Source: Verrucomicrobiales bacterium (lineage in GTDB: Bacteria; Verrucomicrobiota; Verrucomicrobiia; Limisphaerales; J093). From it: 64,000 nucleotides of DNA. Location of the stretch: positions 62,001 to 126,000 of the forward strand of contig JACKPW010000001.1 of NCBI GenBank assembly GCA_024233215.1. The letters run 5' to 3'. Numbering within the stretch: the first letter of the stretch is position 1; every line of letters starts with the position of its first letter. Below the pieces are notes generated by a model. The model was given only the letters and a program-made list of their open reading frames with translations, ran no database searches and had not been told where the DNA came from. Positions 26,070 to 35,587 of the stretch are shown piece by piece. Position numbers and translations under genes: made by a program.

Positions 26070-28148
26070 TCAGGCGGGCGGAGGCTCCCCTGTGGTTGTG
26101 ACCTTCTCGTCGATCACCAGCACGCCCAGCGGGGCCAGGTCGTAGTTGCCGGTGAAGGTGGCACCGGTGAGATAGTCGTGGACCGGCTTGTAGAAGTGCA
26201 GGCGCACCGGGCTGTTGTTGTGATTCAGCACGAAGTAAATCCGGGTGCCGTCCTTCTGGCGCATGCTGACCTCGACGGATTCCGGCACCTTTAGGAGCGG
26301 TACCAGTTCGCACTTCTTCCGCAGCCAGTCCACGAGGTCGAAGTAGAAGGCCTGCTGACTGACGAAGCCGATGTAGATCGCCTTGCCGAGGCCGAACTCG
26401 TTGATCGTCATGGCGGGCCGGCCGGCGTAGAAGTCCTTTGAGAAGGTGCCGACGACCTGGCATTCGCGCGGTTCGATGACGTCGCACCACATCCGGCCCG
26501 AGTGCAGGTGGGTGACCGGGAAATCCCCCTTGAACACGATGTGGTTTTCCTCGCCCTCCGCCACGGGATCGAACTCCTCGACCTGCATGCCGAAGAGGTC
26601 GGTCATGTCGTGGGGATAACCGGAAATGGGGGCCATGTTGTGTTCGTCCACCAGGCCGGTGTTGCACGTGGCCACCAGGGTGCCGCCGTTTTGGACATAG
26701 AGCTTCAGGAGGTCGGCTTCCCCACCGGCCAGCAGGTGCAGGGCGGGGGCGATGACGACCTTGTAACGCGAGAGATCGTCCGTGGGCCTCGCGAAGTCCA
26801 CCGGGATGTCGCGGTCATGCAGCGCGTGGTAGAAGAGCATCATGTGATCGCGCTGGCGAAAGTGCTTGTTCGGCTGCATGGGGAATTGCAGCGCCCAGAC
26901 GTTGTCGTGGGTGAACAGGATGGCGACTTCCGCCTTGACCGTGGTGCCCTTGAGAATCGGCGCGAGGAGCTTCATCTCGTCGCCGATCTGGCTGACCTCC
27001 CGGTAGACGCGGTTGTCGCCGCGCCCGTCGTGGCTCAGCACGCCACCGTAGAACTTCTCCGACCCGATCCGGGGTGAGCGCCAGAAGAAGTAGCAGACCC
27101 CATTGGCGCCGCGGGAGACGAGTTGGTAGGTGAACAGGCGCACGACGCCCGGGCGAAGCAGCGAGTTTACCTCCTGCCAGTTGACCTGACCGGCCTTTTG
27201 CTCGATGACCCAGAACCCCTCGGTGTCGCCGCCCGGAAGACGGACGTCCGCCTTCTTCAACGAGCGGATCATGTCGAATTCCACCGCGTTCTCGGAGGGT
27301 TTGTGCTTGAGCGTGGCGTAGCTGTCGAGCGCCGCGAAGTCCAGCGCCTCGGCCATGTCAAAATGGTCGTAGTGCCGCGTGAGCGCGCGGAAGTTCGTGC
27401 TGACCGGGACGTTGGGGGTCAGTTCCCGGAGCAGGTCCGCCTGCATCCGTACGAAGGCCACGCAGGTGTCACTGGCGAACCGCATCCAGTCGAGCAGCAG
27501 CGCGGGGTTGTGGACCGTCGGCGCCCGTCGGGGCATGGGGACCTCCGAGAAATCGCTGACGACCTGGCCCCAGAAACGCAGTCCGAGGCAGTCATTGAGG
27601 CGGTCCACGGTCTCGTACTTGGCCCGCAACCACGCCTGCCAGTCCGCCTGGGTCTCTTCGTTGAAGGAAAACTCGGTGCCATGCCCGCCGATGCCATTGT
27701 CGACCTGCCAGCCGATCAACTGCGGGTGTTTGCCTAGGGCGCGGGCCAGTTCGGTGACGATCCGCCGGGCGTGGTCCCAGTAGACGTCGCTGTTCATGCT
27801 GTAGGCATGGCGGGTGCCTGGATGAAGTGTCTGGCCGTTGGCGTCCAGCGGCAGGATTTCCGGGTGTTTCCGGGCCAGCCACAAGGGCGGCGCAGCGGTC
27901 GGGGTGCCCAGGACAACCTGGATTCCCGCTTCCTGGAACACGTCCATGGCGCGGCGCATCCACTCGAAGTCGTATTCCCCCTCGCGCGGTTCGTAGAGGC
28001 CCCAGCAGAATTCACCCATCCGGACCACGTTGATGCCGGCGGCCAGCATCAACTGGGCGTCGCGAACCCAGCGCGATTCCGGCTTCTCGGCGGTGCCGTC
28101 GTAGGGGTGAACCCAGTGTTCGGGATGGTAGTCAGCGCCAAAATACAT
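26070..28148 (-). CDS. GH42 beta-galactosidase-like protein lacking the canonical acid/base Glu
   Basis: This 692-residue protein has no signal peptide, so it is probably cytoplasmic. The GH42 TIM barrel is clear from the start (YFGADYHPEHW, MGEFCWGLYEPREGEYDFEW, GTPTAAPPLWLARKHPEIL). The nucleophile is present as FWVIEQKAGQVNW (Glu316). At the acid/base position, where GH42 normally has N-E in 'GWQxDNE', this protein reads GWQVDNGIGGHGTEF, so the Glu is Gly152 (codon at 27693-27695). Glu159 nearby might substitute, or the enzyme uses another mechanism. The trimerisation-like domain (residues 405-610) and C-terminal beta domain are complete. Substrate specificity is therefore uncertain. Confidence 0.9.
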   Translation of the reverse strand: MYFGADYHPEHWVHPYDGTAEKPESRWVRDAQLMLAAGINVVRMGEFCWGLYEPREGEYDFEWMRRAMDVFQEAGIQVVLGTPTAAPPLWLARKHPEILPLDANGQTLHPGTRHAYSMNSDVYWDHARRIVTELARALGKHPQLIGWQVDNGIGGHGTEFSFNEETQADWQAWLRAKYETVDRLNDCLGLRFWGQVVSDFSEVPMPRRAPTVHNPALLLDWMRFASDTCVAFVRMQADLLRELTPNVPVSTNFRALTRHYDHFDMAEALDFAALDSYATLKHKPSENAVEFDMIRSLKKADVRLPGGDTEGFWVIEQKAGQVNWQEVNSLLRPGVVRLFTYQLVSRGANGVCYFFWRSPRIGSEKFYGGVLSHDGRGDNRVYREVSQIGDEMKLLAPILKGTTVKAEVAILFTHDNVWALQFPMQPNKHFRQRDHMMLFYHALHDRDIPVDFARPTDDLSRYKVVIAPALHLLAGGEADLLKLYVQNGGTLVATCNTGLVDEHNMAPISGYPHDMTDLFGMQVEEFDPVAEGEENHIVFKGDFPVTHLHSGRMWCDVIEPRECQVVGTFSKDFYAGRPAMTINEFGLGKAIYIGFVSQQAFYFDLVDWLRKKCELVPLLKVPESVEVSMRQKDGTRIYFVLNHNNSPVRLHFYKPVHDYLTGATFTGNYDLAPLGVLVIDEKVTTTGEPPPA

Positions 28149-28247
28149 AGGCTTGGTTGGTTGCAGTGGTTGCTACCCAGCACGGTAGCTGCTCCGCGGG
28201 CGGAGGCAACTCCAAAGTCGGCGCCGCTGAGCCATCGATGCGGCCGC

Positions 28248-28461
28248 CATGGGGAGCGCGGCCGGCCCGGCTGCTCCAGTCGGCGGCTCGCCGACTGGCT
28301 GCGAGTCAATCGGGGGATGTTCAGACTTCAGCAGTCGGCGGCTCGCCGACTGGTTTCCTCGCGAGGTGCCGTCACCGAACAGTGTGCCGTCACTGACACG
28401 TCAGTGCGGACCGTTCGGATGTGTCCGGCGGGCCACCGGCCACGGCACGCGGGCCGCGTGC
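28248..28461. repeat. Composite REP cluster (inverted copy of 2686-2828)
   Basis: In order: a tail that reverse-complements 2801-2828, hairpin CCAGTCGGCG-GCT-CGCCGACTGG (28276-28298), a second copy of that hairpin (28332-28352), and GCACGCG-GGC-CGCGTGC (28445-28461). The set is the unit at 2686-2828 in reverse orientation with one hairpin doubled. It fills the 342-base gap (28149-28490) between the GH42 gene and the sulfatase fusion; no gene was seen there. Confidence 0.75.
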
Positions 28462-28490
28462 GGTCCCCAGGGGGACGGCATCGTCACGGG

Positions 28491-31400
28491 TCAGTGGTCG
28501 GCCAGGAAGTCCCCGATGGCGTCCGCAATCTGGGTGTCGCCGGCGGCGTTCGGATGCAGCCCATCCCGGTAGTTCTCGGGACTCACCACGTGCAGCAGGC
28601 TGAGAAACCAGACTCCCTTCGTGAGGGCGAGGAGACGGTATTCCCGCTCCAGATCGGCGAGCAGCGGCGGGGTGACCTGATACCCCTTCGCCAGGTTCAC
28701 CTCGCTCAACGTGTCGGGATTCACGTTACAGGGTGCGATCAGCAGGATGTCCTCGCGCCGGAACCGGGTGAGCGCGAGGTCCAACGTCGATTCCATGTTC
28801 CGGACCACCTCGGCGACCTTGACCTCGCCGGGGCGCGGATCACGGGCGGGCAGGTCGTTCACGCCGAGGAAGAGGACCAACCGTTCCGCCTCGGGATGGT
28901 CGGCGATGGCTTTCGTCAGGGCTTCCGCGGCTTGCGAGGCGCGCCGACCGCCGAGCCCGGCGTTGATGATTTCGAACTGATCCGACTCGTCGAGTTCATC
29001 CACCCATCCCCCGTTTGCCGTGATCGAGTCACCGAGGCAGAGGACCCGTGTCTCGGTCGGCAGTCCGAACCGCGCGAGCATCTGCGTACCCCGGTCGCTG
29101 CTGAGATTGTAGTAGTAGAGGCGCGAGTTCGAGAACGAGTCCGGGTTGCCGTCGGCCCAAAAGGCATAGAACTCGGGGGACGCATTCACGGGACGGCGGG
29201 CGTAGTTGTGGTTGAACTGGCTGTCGTGGGTGATGTTGCGGAGCTTGCGCCAGGAGTCGCCTTCATCACGGCTTTCCCACAGCGCCATTTCACCGCCGGC
29301 ACCCCAATGCTGCGGACCCGGTTCCGTCGGGCCGATGATCCGCCAGGCGCCGTCCGGTTCGACGTAGAGCGAGCCCATGTCGTAGTTGTGGGTGGATCGG
29401 GTGACCTCGCTGAATCGCCAGGCCCGGTCGTCCCAGTGCGCGACCGTCCAGATCCGGGGATCGCCGACCGGCCCGGGGCGATGGTCGGCCGAGGTGATGA
29501 CCAGGATCATCGGCCGTCCGTGCGCGTCGAAGTTGATGTCCTTGAGGTAGACGAGCCGGTTTTCGGCGGAAAACGCGCGCACCAGGGCGGGGGTGTCGGG
29601 GTTGGTGAGGGGAGTCTGGAGCAGTTGGCCATCGACGCTGCCCCAGGTGGCGCCACCATCCCAGGTCTGGGCGAAGAAGAGGTCGGTGCGTTGGTCCACA
29701 TTGCCGCCGGGGTGGCGGTTGAAGGCGGTGATGACCCGGTCGCCGCGGCGGTTGCTGACCTGGTAATGCCCGCCCATGCCCGCGAGTTTCTGCGGCTCCG
29801 GCCAGTCGAAGCCGTTCCGGCTGCGGCTCCAGTAGAGTTCGCGGCCTTTGGTGTAGCGAGTGAACAACAGGAGGAACCCGCTGTCCGGTTGCGGCCACGG
29901 TTGCGGATAGGTCATCTCCCATTCGAGCACCCGTTCAAACCGGTTGATTTCGTACGGTTGCTCGCCTCGGTAAATGAACCCTGGCCGGTGCCGCCCGCGC
30001 CCGCTGACGAACACCCACAACCGGCCGCTGTCGTCCATCGAGAGGCTCGGGTTGTCGTGGGGATCGTTCACGCCCAGCTTGTCGTGGACGATCGTAGGCT
30101 GGCTCTCCAGGCCAGTAATAATGCTGTCGTACTTGCCGATCATTGCCAGGAGATGCCGCTGGTCATCTTTCGCCCCGCCATAGACGAAGAAAGTGTGGCC
30201 GGCTTGTGGCGAGTAGATGGCTGTCGGGACGTGCTTCGCGGTGTAGGTACCAAGACCGCCGGAGTACTTGTCGCCGTATTCGGAACGTTGCCCAAGCGTG
30301 AACCAGATCCCCCGGTAGCCATCCACGCTCTGAGTGCCGGAGGCATGCTCCGGCTGCAGGGTGGCTCCTTTGTGGACCTCCGTTCGCCAGTCCTGAAGTG
30401 CCTCGCGCATGGCCTGGGTACGTTGGGGCGAACCGGCAGCCAGGTCGCGGGTTTCGCCGAGGTCGTCCTCCAGGTTGAACAAGTGAACCTGTTCGCGGGC
30501 GTCCTCCTGTCCTGACGTCCCACTCCCTTGAACGAGCAGTTTCCACGGCCCTTCGCGCATGGCCTGCTGGTTGCCGTATTCCCAGAACAGGGGACGGTCC
30601 GGCAGGTGTTCGTTCCGCAAGAGCAGGGGAACCAGACTCCGGCCATCGAGCGGACGTTCCTTCGGTGCCGGCACTCCAGCAAGTTCCAGCAGCGTGGGCA
30701 TGACATCGAGGCTGATGGCGGTTTCGGCGGACGTCTGGCCGGGAACGATCCGGCCCGGCCACCACGCGATCGCGGGCTCGCGGTGCCCGCCTTCCCAAAG
30801 CGATCCCTTGAACCCGCGCAACGGGCCGTTGCTGCCGCGCCGGGTGGCGCCGTTGTCGGAGAAGAAAAACACGAAGGTGTTGGTCTCCAGTCCGTGCCGC
30901 CGCAGCCTGGCGATGATTTCGCCGATGCCCTTGTCCATCTCCTCAACCATCTCGCGATAGGCCCGTTCCACCTGCCCGGCGGCGTAATTCAGCGGCGTGA
31001 CTTCACCGGCGACACGCTGGGCCGGGTCGTTGGGACCTTGATAGGGATCGTGCGGTGCTTCGTAGGCGACGTAGAGACAGAACGGCCTGGCCGCATTCGC
31101 GTCGATGAACTCGACCGCATGACGGGTGATCCGGTGCGTGGAGTAACCCGGCTCGTCGGCCACCTCGGTGCCCTCCCACCAGTCCAGCACGCCCATCCGG
31201 TCGAAGTGCGAGTGGTAGTCGATATTGCCGCTGACGTAGCCGTGGAATTCGTCGAAACCCTGGCGGGTGGGGTTGTAGGCGCGTTCGTAGCCGAGGTGCC
31301 ATTTTCCCATGACGCCGGTGGCATAACCGGCTCCGTGCAGCAGTTCGGCGAATGTGACCTCCGTGGGTTGCAGACCGTGATGCCGGTTCTGGTCGAACCC

Positions 31401-31727
31401 GGCGAGGATCACGCCGGGGATGCCGGCGCGTTGCTGGTAACGCCCGGTCAGCAGTCCGGCGCGGGTCGGGGAACAGACCGGACCGCTGGCGTGGAAGTCG
31501 GTGAAACGCAGGCCTTGCGCGGCGAGTTCGTCCAGTCTTGGGGTGGGGATTTGGTCGTTGCCGTAACAGCCGAGGTCGCCGTAGCCGAGGTCGTCCGCCA
31601 GGAGGATCACGAAATTGGGTCTCGGTGTTTCCGCGGCCCCGACGGCCGAGGCGCTGACCGTGAGGACAGCCAGCGGCAGCGAGCGTGTCAGGGACTGCCA
31701 CAGGGCGTTGCACCGGGTGAATCGCAT
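28491..31727 (-). CDS. Three-domain secreted enzyme: S1 sulfatase, BNR_4 propeller, SGNH hydrolase
   Basis: One frame of 1078 residues starts at the ATG at 31727 with a signal peptide (SLPLAVLTVSASAVGA). Residues 35-455 are a formylglycine-type S1 sulfatase with C85-S-P-T-R89, NFVILLADDLGYGDLG, GKWHLG and FFSDNG. Residues 468-885 match the BNR_4 propeller family (GYRGIWFTLG, YSGGLGTYTAKHVPTA, NDPHDNPSLSMDDSG), a fold shared with some polysaccharide lyases. Residues 889-1078 are an SGNH hydrolase with GDSI (899-902), LGVND and DGLHPN, typical of carbohydrate esterases. The arrangement suggests one secreted protein that removes sulfate, handles the chain and removes acyl groups from one glycan. 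Maturation needs a formylglycine-generating enzyme, not found in this window. Confidence 0.9.
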   Translation of the reverse strand: MRFTRCNALWQSLTRSLPLAVLTVSASAVGAAETPRPNFVILLADDLGYGDLGCYGNDQIPTPRLDELAAQGLRFTDFHASGPVCSPTRAGLLTGRYQQRAGIPGVILAGFDQNRHHGLQPTEVTFAELLHGAGYATGVMGKWHLGYERAYNPTRQGFDEFHGYVSGNIDYHSHFDRMGVLDWWEGTEVADEPGYSTHRITRHAVEFIDANAARPFCLYVAYEAPHDPYQGPNDPAQRVAGEVTPLNYAAGQVERAYREMVEEMDKGIGEIIARLRRHGLETNTFVFFFSDNGATRRGSNGPLRGFKGSLWEGGHREPAIAWWPGRIVPGQTSAETAISLDVMPTLLELAGVPAPKERPLDGRSLVPLLLRNEHLPDRPLFWEYGNQQAMREGPWKLLVQGSGTSGQEDAREQVHLFNLEDDLGETRDLAAGSPQRTQAMREALQDWRTEVHKGATLQPEHASGTQSVDGYRGIWFTLGQRSEYGDKYSGGLGTYTAKHVPTAIYSPQAGHTFFVYGGAKDDQRHLLAMIGKYDSIITGLESQPTIVHDKLGVNDPHDNPSLSMDDSGRLWVFVSGRGRHRPGFIYRGEQPYEINRFERVLEWEMTYPQPWPQPDSGFLLLFTRYTKGRELYWSRSRNGFDWPEPQKLAGMGGHYQVSNRRGDRVITAFNRHPGGNVDQRTDLFFAQTWDGGATWGSVDGQLLQTPLTNPDTPALVRAFSAENRLVYLKDINFDAHGRPMILVITSADHRPGPVGDPRIWTVAHWDDRAWRFSEVTRSTHNYDMGSLYVEPDGAWRIIGPTEPGPQHWGAGGEMALWESRDEGDSWRKLRNITHDSQFNHNYARRPVNASPEFYAFWADGNPDSFSNSRLYYYNLSSDRGTQMLARFGLPTETRVLCLGDSITANGGWVDELDESDQFEIINAGLGGRRASQAAEALTKAIADHPEAERLVLFLGVNDLPARDPRPGEVKVAEVVRNMESTLDLALTRFRREDILLIAPCNVNPDTLSEVNLAKGYQVTPPLLADLEREYRLLALTKGVWFLSLLHVVSPENYRDGLHPNAAGDTQIADAIGDFLADH

Positions 31728-31772
31728 GACTTCTGCATACGCCCTGAACGCCGGTCTGGGAAGGGATTTGAA

Positions 31773-32606
31773 TCAGTCTGTGACTTTGTGGAAGACGTAG
31801 CGGATGACGTAGGCCGTGGGGAACACCTGGTCGCTGCCGGTTCCGGCACTGACGCTTAGCAGGACCACCGCCTTGCCGAAGTGCGGCGCGGCCCCGTGAC
31901 TGAGCTGGAGCTGTTTGGTCTGGAAGGCGGGCACCGAGGGAGCGATCTCGATTCCGCTCTCTTCGAGGACGGAGAGCTCGAACTCCAGTTGCACCGGGAA
32001 ACTGCCTCGGTCGGCATGCACAGGAGGTGGATTGGCGGCCAGCTTCACGATGAGGCCGACCTCCTGGTAGGTGACCGTATTGATCGCCTGGCCGGTTGGC
32101 ATCACTCGCGTGCCGGCAATAACCGGTTTCTGAGTGCCCAGTCGGATCGTCTCCCCGCAGAGGTTCACGGTCTGATCGACCTTGTATAGGACTTGGGTGT
32201 CACCGAACTCACCCAGGGCCTTGGCCAGACTTCCTGCCGTGGCGGCCTTTGACTCCAGCGCCGGGGCCTCGAGTTGAGAAATCCGCGCCCTGGGCAGCCG
32301 CACCTCATAGACGGTTGTTTCGAAGCGGGCGGGCGCGATTTTGGTCGGCGGACTCAAGACCGACGCGGGCGAGCGCATGTTCACCCGCTGTGGTGTCGGG
32401 GCAGACCGACCACCCTCCGGCGGGGTGCGAAAGGTGCGCGAGCGGGGCAGGGGCTGGGAGGTGCCGGTGCTGTCTGCTTGCGTCGTCGGCCCACGTTCCA
32501 CCCGTGCTTGCGGCTCTTGGGCGCTCGGACCGGGGGCGAACTGAAGGCCAACGAAAACCACCAGGGTTCGGGTGACCGTGCCGATGAACCTCTTGGAATG
32601 GGTCAT
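31773..32606 (-). CDS. Exported protein with secretin-like (PulD/GspD C-terminal) domain
   Basis: The ATG at 32606 gives 277 residues with a signal peptide (GTVTRTLVVFVGLQFAPG). After a Pro/Ser/Thr-rich linker, the C-terminal 180 residues follow the order of a bacterial secretin domain: TTVYEVRLPRA, then VIAGTR, INTVTYQEVGLIVKLAAN, a long alternating beta region and a final conserved VLLSV strand. It is far shorter than a full secretin (usually over 500 residues) and lacks visible N domains, so it is unlikely to build a complete pore alone. It lies 59 bases downstream of a laminin-B/TolB-like gene in the same direction, probably one transcript. The domain call is by pattern only. Confidence 0.55.
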   Translation of the reverse strand: MTHSKRFIGTVTRTLVVFVGLQFAPGPSAQEPQARVERGPTTQADSTGTSQPLPRSRTFRTPPEGGRSAPTPQRVNMRSPASVLSPPTKIAPARFETTVYEVRLPRARISQLEAPALESKAATAGSLAKALGEFGDTQVLYKVDQTVNLCGETIRLGTQKPVIAGTRVMPTGQAINTVTYQEVGLIVKLAANPPPVHADRGSFPVQLEFELSVLEESGIEIAPSVPAFQTKQLQLSHGAAPHFGKAVVLLSVSAGTGSDQVFPTAYVIRYVFHKVTD

Positions 32607-32665
32607 CACGGACTTCAGGTTGGAGCATTGTCGTCGGAATCTCAAGGCAGTCGTGTTGGTCTTTC

Positions 32666-35290
32666 TCAGTCTGCCCTGACTCTATAATACCTCTGGTCCT
32701 CCGAAGCCGGCGCTTTGCTCGTCCACGTCGTGGAGTCGAGGGGCCACTGGTCCGCGGGTGGCACTGGCTCCCAGGAAGCCGGCAGCAGGTTCCCAGACCA
32801 CTCCACGGTGAATCGAAGGCCGGGCATGCTGGCGTCCCATTGCAGTTCGACTTGGCCTTCGGCTGTTCGGTTGATCCTCGTGATCCTCAACCCGGCCGGC
32901 CCCCAGTCGAAAGTGGTCAGGAATATCTCATAGTCGTGCGCCGAGTTCTGGCCGGTTAGATCGGCATTGGTGCACATCACCAGGTGCGAGCCGTCCCGAT
33001 CCATCGAATACCAGTCCATCCAGTGCGTGCGATCCTCCGTCGCTCCCGGGGTCCCCGGCAGGTTCGTCACTTGGACAAACGGGTCCAGGTCGTTCTGGTT
33101 CTCGTCATGGGAAACCCAGAGCTCCACGGACCCATCGAGATTCTGTCCAGAGCCGCCAAGGTCCGCATTGGACAGGAACGCGATCTTCAAGCCGTCCCCG
33201 CTCAGGATGGGCCGGGAGTTGACGGAGTCTCCCGTGGTGTCGGTGATTTGCGTCACCCTCCCGGAGGGCAGTGCCACGGTGAAGATCTCGGCGTTTCCGT
33301 CCGCATTCCCGCCGGTCAGATCCCCCTCAGAGGCGAAGACCACGCGTCTTCCCGCGTCGTCCATTCCGAAGGCTGGAAACTCGCGCTCCACCACCAATTC
33401 CGCCGAGGTCAGTCGCTTGGGAGCGTCCTGTCCTTCGATCCAAAACAGCCCGTGGCGGCCTGAGGGGAGGGAGCCTTCGTCCAGATCGCGGTTGGAGACG
33501 AACACCACCCGGCTGCCGTCCGTGCTGACTCGCGGCCACAGGTTCGCTCCGGCTGCAGGTGTCTCGGCATCCCCGTCCAAGGTCCGGGTGAGTTGCCGGG
33601 TGGCTCCGGTGTTCAGGTCTTGCAGGTAAATCTCGTAGTTCTCGTCGGCGTTGGCTCCTTCCGGGTTGCCAACGGTGGGGATGTTCCGATTGCTGGCCCA
33701 CACGCAGGAACCTCCATCGGAGGAGAGGTCCGCGTGCAGGTTGGCCATAGTGGGCCAGTCCTCCTCACCGAACCACGCGGCCGGACATCCGCCAGCCCGG
33801 ATCGCCACGGCGTCGATCTCGTTCCATCCGGCCACGGCGGGCGAGTTGATTTCAATTCGAACGGCATCCACCGGGTAAGCCGTGAGCGAAAAGGCCGCCT
33901 CCAAGGCGCGAGCGCCTTCGGACGTGGCAACCGCCTCTGCGGTCCACACCGTCGCCCAGGTGCCGTCATCGGCGCTGCGCACGGCGACGCGGTCCACAGC
34001 GCCCGGATGATCCGTTTCGTAGATGATGACCGTATTGATGGGGCGTGGCTCCTCGTAGCCGAGTACGAGAAACTCGCGCTGCCCGTCCGCCGTGGCGCTG
34101 GCCCAGGCGTTGGCGTTGTCGCCGGCCTGCGGATAGACATCCGGTTCACCCAGAACCCGTGAGGCCGACCAGCTGCCCGCGGAGTATTCGCTGCTGAAGT
34201 CCAGGACCTCCGTGGCCCAGCTTGTGAACGGATCCACCGGGGGAGGCGGTGGATTCTCCCACGGCGGGCCCAAGGTGTCCGTGAGGGCCTGGATATTCCC
34301 CACGGTTGTCCAGGGATAGGCAAAGAGATCCCCGTTGGCGTCCGCGTTCCCCGGCAACTCAGGGCTTGAGGAGAGAACTGCGACTGTCGAGTCCGTGAAG
34401 TCGAAAGGAACTGAGATACCGGCATCCGTGGCCGTGAACTGATGGAAGACGTCGGGAGGAATGTCATACCGGAAGATCTCCGTGTTGCGCGTCGGGTTGG
34501 GATTGTCCGCCGCGTCATCCACGTTCCAAGTGGAGGCGAAGACGAATTGGTCTCCCGAGGGGGAAAGGATGGGCTGGCGATGGATGATCTGGCAGCAGGT
34601 GGGGCAAGGACCGCCACCAGCCCGTTCCGTTACCTGGCGGAGGCCGAACGAGCTTCCCAAACGGATGTTGTCAAAGCCGACAGAGTCCTCCCCTGTATAG
34701 TATTCAGCCTCAATTCTCAGCTCGGTGATGTTCGTGATCAGATTTCCCCACGATCCGGCTGAAACAGTCCAGGTTGCCGGATCAATGCTCACGGAAAAGG
34801 ACTGCCACGAGAAAGTCATTGCTCGGGCCATTGCCACTGTGGCGCTGCCTCCGGGGCCGGTAATCACGACATGCATGTTTGGTGGTGAGTCTGGCGTCCC
34901 CACGATCGCCCTGGACTCCACCGCCAGAGTCTGATTCACGAAGGACCGCCAGTTCCCCAGGAATTTTGGCGGCGCGTAGATCCAATTGTGGCCACCGGCG
35001 TTTTGGTCGTCCACCCGCAAGAAGCCGCCGGGATTCCCGCCTGACGACACCCAGGTCAGATCCCCGTCGGGCGCCACAGTCCAGCCGTCATCACTCTGTT
35101 CGAAGTCACTTACGACCGCACTGCGTGCGGGTTGTGAGGTATGCAGGGCGACGACTGTGGCCATCGACACCACGATGTTGAGCAAAGCTCCTCGCCGCAC
35201 AAACGTGTTGTCTGACGCATTTTGACTTGGGCGGACTTGAGGCGCGTGCGGCTTCGTAATGGGATTCAACCTGGTGAGGTAGTTCTTCAT
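32666..35290 (-). CDS. Secreted laminin-B-domain / TolB-like propeller protein
   Basis: This 874-residue protein starts at the ATG at 35290. A long N-region precedes a hydrophobic export segment (ALLNIVVSMATVVALHTS). Residues 60-215 resemble a laminin IV type B domain (FEQSDDGWTVAPDG, GNPGGFLRVDD, FDNIRLGS). Two sets of TolB/WD40-like strands surround a central discoidin-like domain (residues 355-480, ASRVLGEPDVYP, FLVLGYEEPRPINTVIIYE). Propeller strands such as GSRVVFVSNRDL and GLKIAFLSNADL recur. The C-terminus is an Fn3-like tail (VELQWDASMPGLRFTVEWSG) ending in YYRVRAD. No catalytic motif was seen; a surface binding role is inferred. Confidence 0.8.
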   Translation of the reverse strand: MKNYLTRLNPITKPHAPQVRPSQNASDNTFVRRGALLNIVVSMATVVALHTSQPARSAVVSDFEQSDDGWTVAPDGDLTWVSSGGNPGGFLRVDDQNAGGHNWIYAPPKFLGNWRSFVNQTLAVESRAIVGTPDSPPNMHVVITGPGGSATVAMARAMTFSWQSFSVSIDPATWTVSAGSWGNLITNITELRIEAEYYTGEDSVGFDNIRLGSSFGLRQVTERAGGGPCPTCCQIIHRQPILSPSGDQFVFASTWNVDDAADNPNPTRNTEIFRYDIPPDVFHQFTATDAGISVPFDFTDSTVAVLSSSPELPGNADANGDLFAYPWTTVGNIQALTDTLGPPWENPPPPPVDPFTSWATEVLDFSSEYSAGSWSASRVLGEPDVYPQAGDNANAWASATADGQREFLVLGYEEPRPINTVIIYETDHPGAVDRVAVRSADDGTWATVWTAEAVATSEGARALEAAFSLTAYPVDAVRIEINSPAVAGWNEIDAVAIRAGGCPAAWFGEEDWPTMANLHADLSSDGGSCVWASNRNIPTVGNPEGANADENYEIYLQDLNTGATRQLTRTLDGDAETPAAGANLWPRVSTDGSRVVFVSNRDLDEGSLPSGRHGLFWIEGQDAPKRLTSAELVVEREFPAFGMDDAGRRVVFASEGDLTGGNADGNAEIFTVALPSGRVTQITDTTGDSVNSRPILSGDGLKIAFLSNADLGGSGQNLDGSVELWVSHDENQNDLDPFVQVTNLPGTPGATEDRTHWMDWYSMDRDGSHLVMCTNADLTGQNSAHDYEIFLTTFDWGPAGLRITRINRTAEGQVELQWDASMPGLRFTVEWSGNLLPASWEPVPPADQWPLDSTTWTSKAPASEDQRYYRVRAD

Positions 35291-35587
35291 GGGCCGTTCC
35301 TCGTTTCGGTGTCATTGTGAGTCTGGAAGACGCTACGGGTTGAGGCAAGACCGTATTCTGGGTCTGTCGTGTTCCAGAGCCCGCGGGAGAGGCTGGGCAC
35401 GATGTCATTCCCTCTGGCGGAGGGCAAGCTGTCCTGCAGTCCCGCTTTCTCGATTCCCGATGCCGCGGGTTTGCGAGTCGGTCGCACGAGCGGGAACGAG
35501 CCCGATTCTCAAGTGCCGCGACGGGGCACCTTCTCCGACTGCTCGTCTGGCTGGCCAATCGCGCTGACTGTCGCTACCGTTCGCGGC

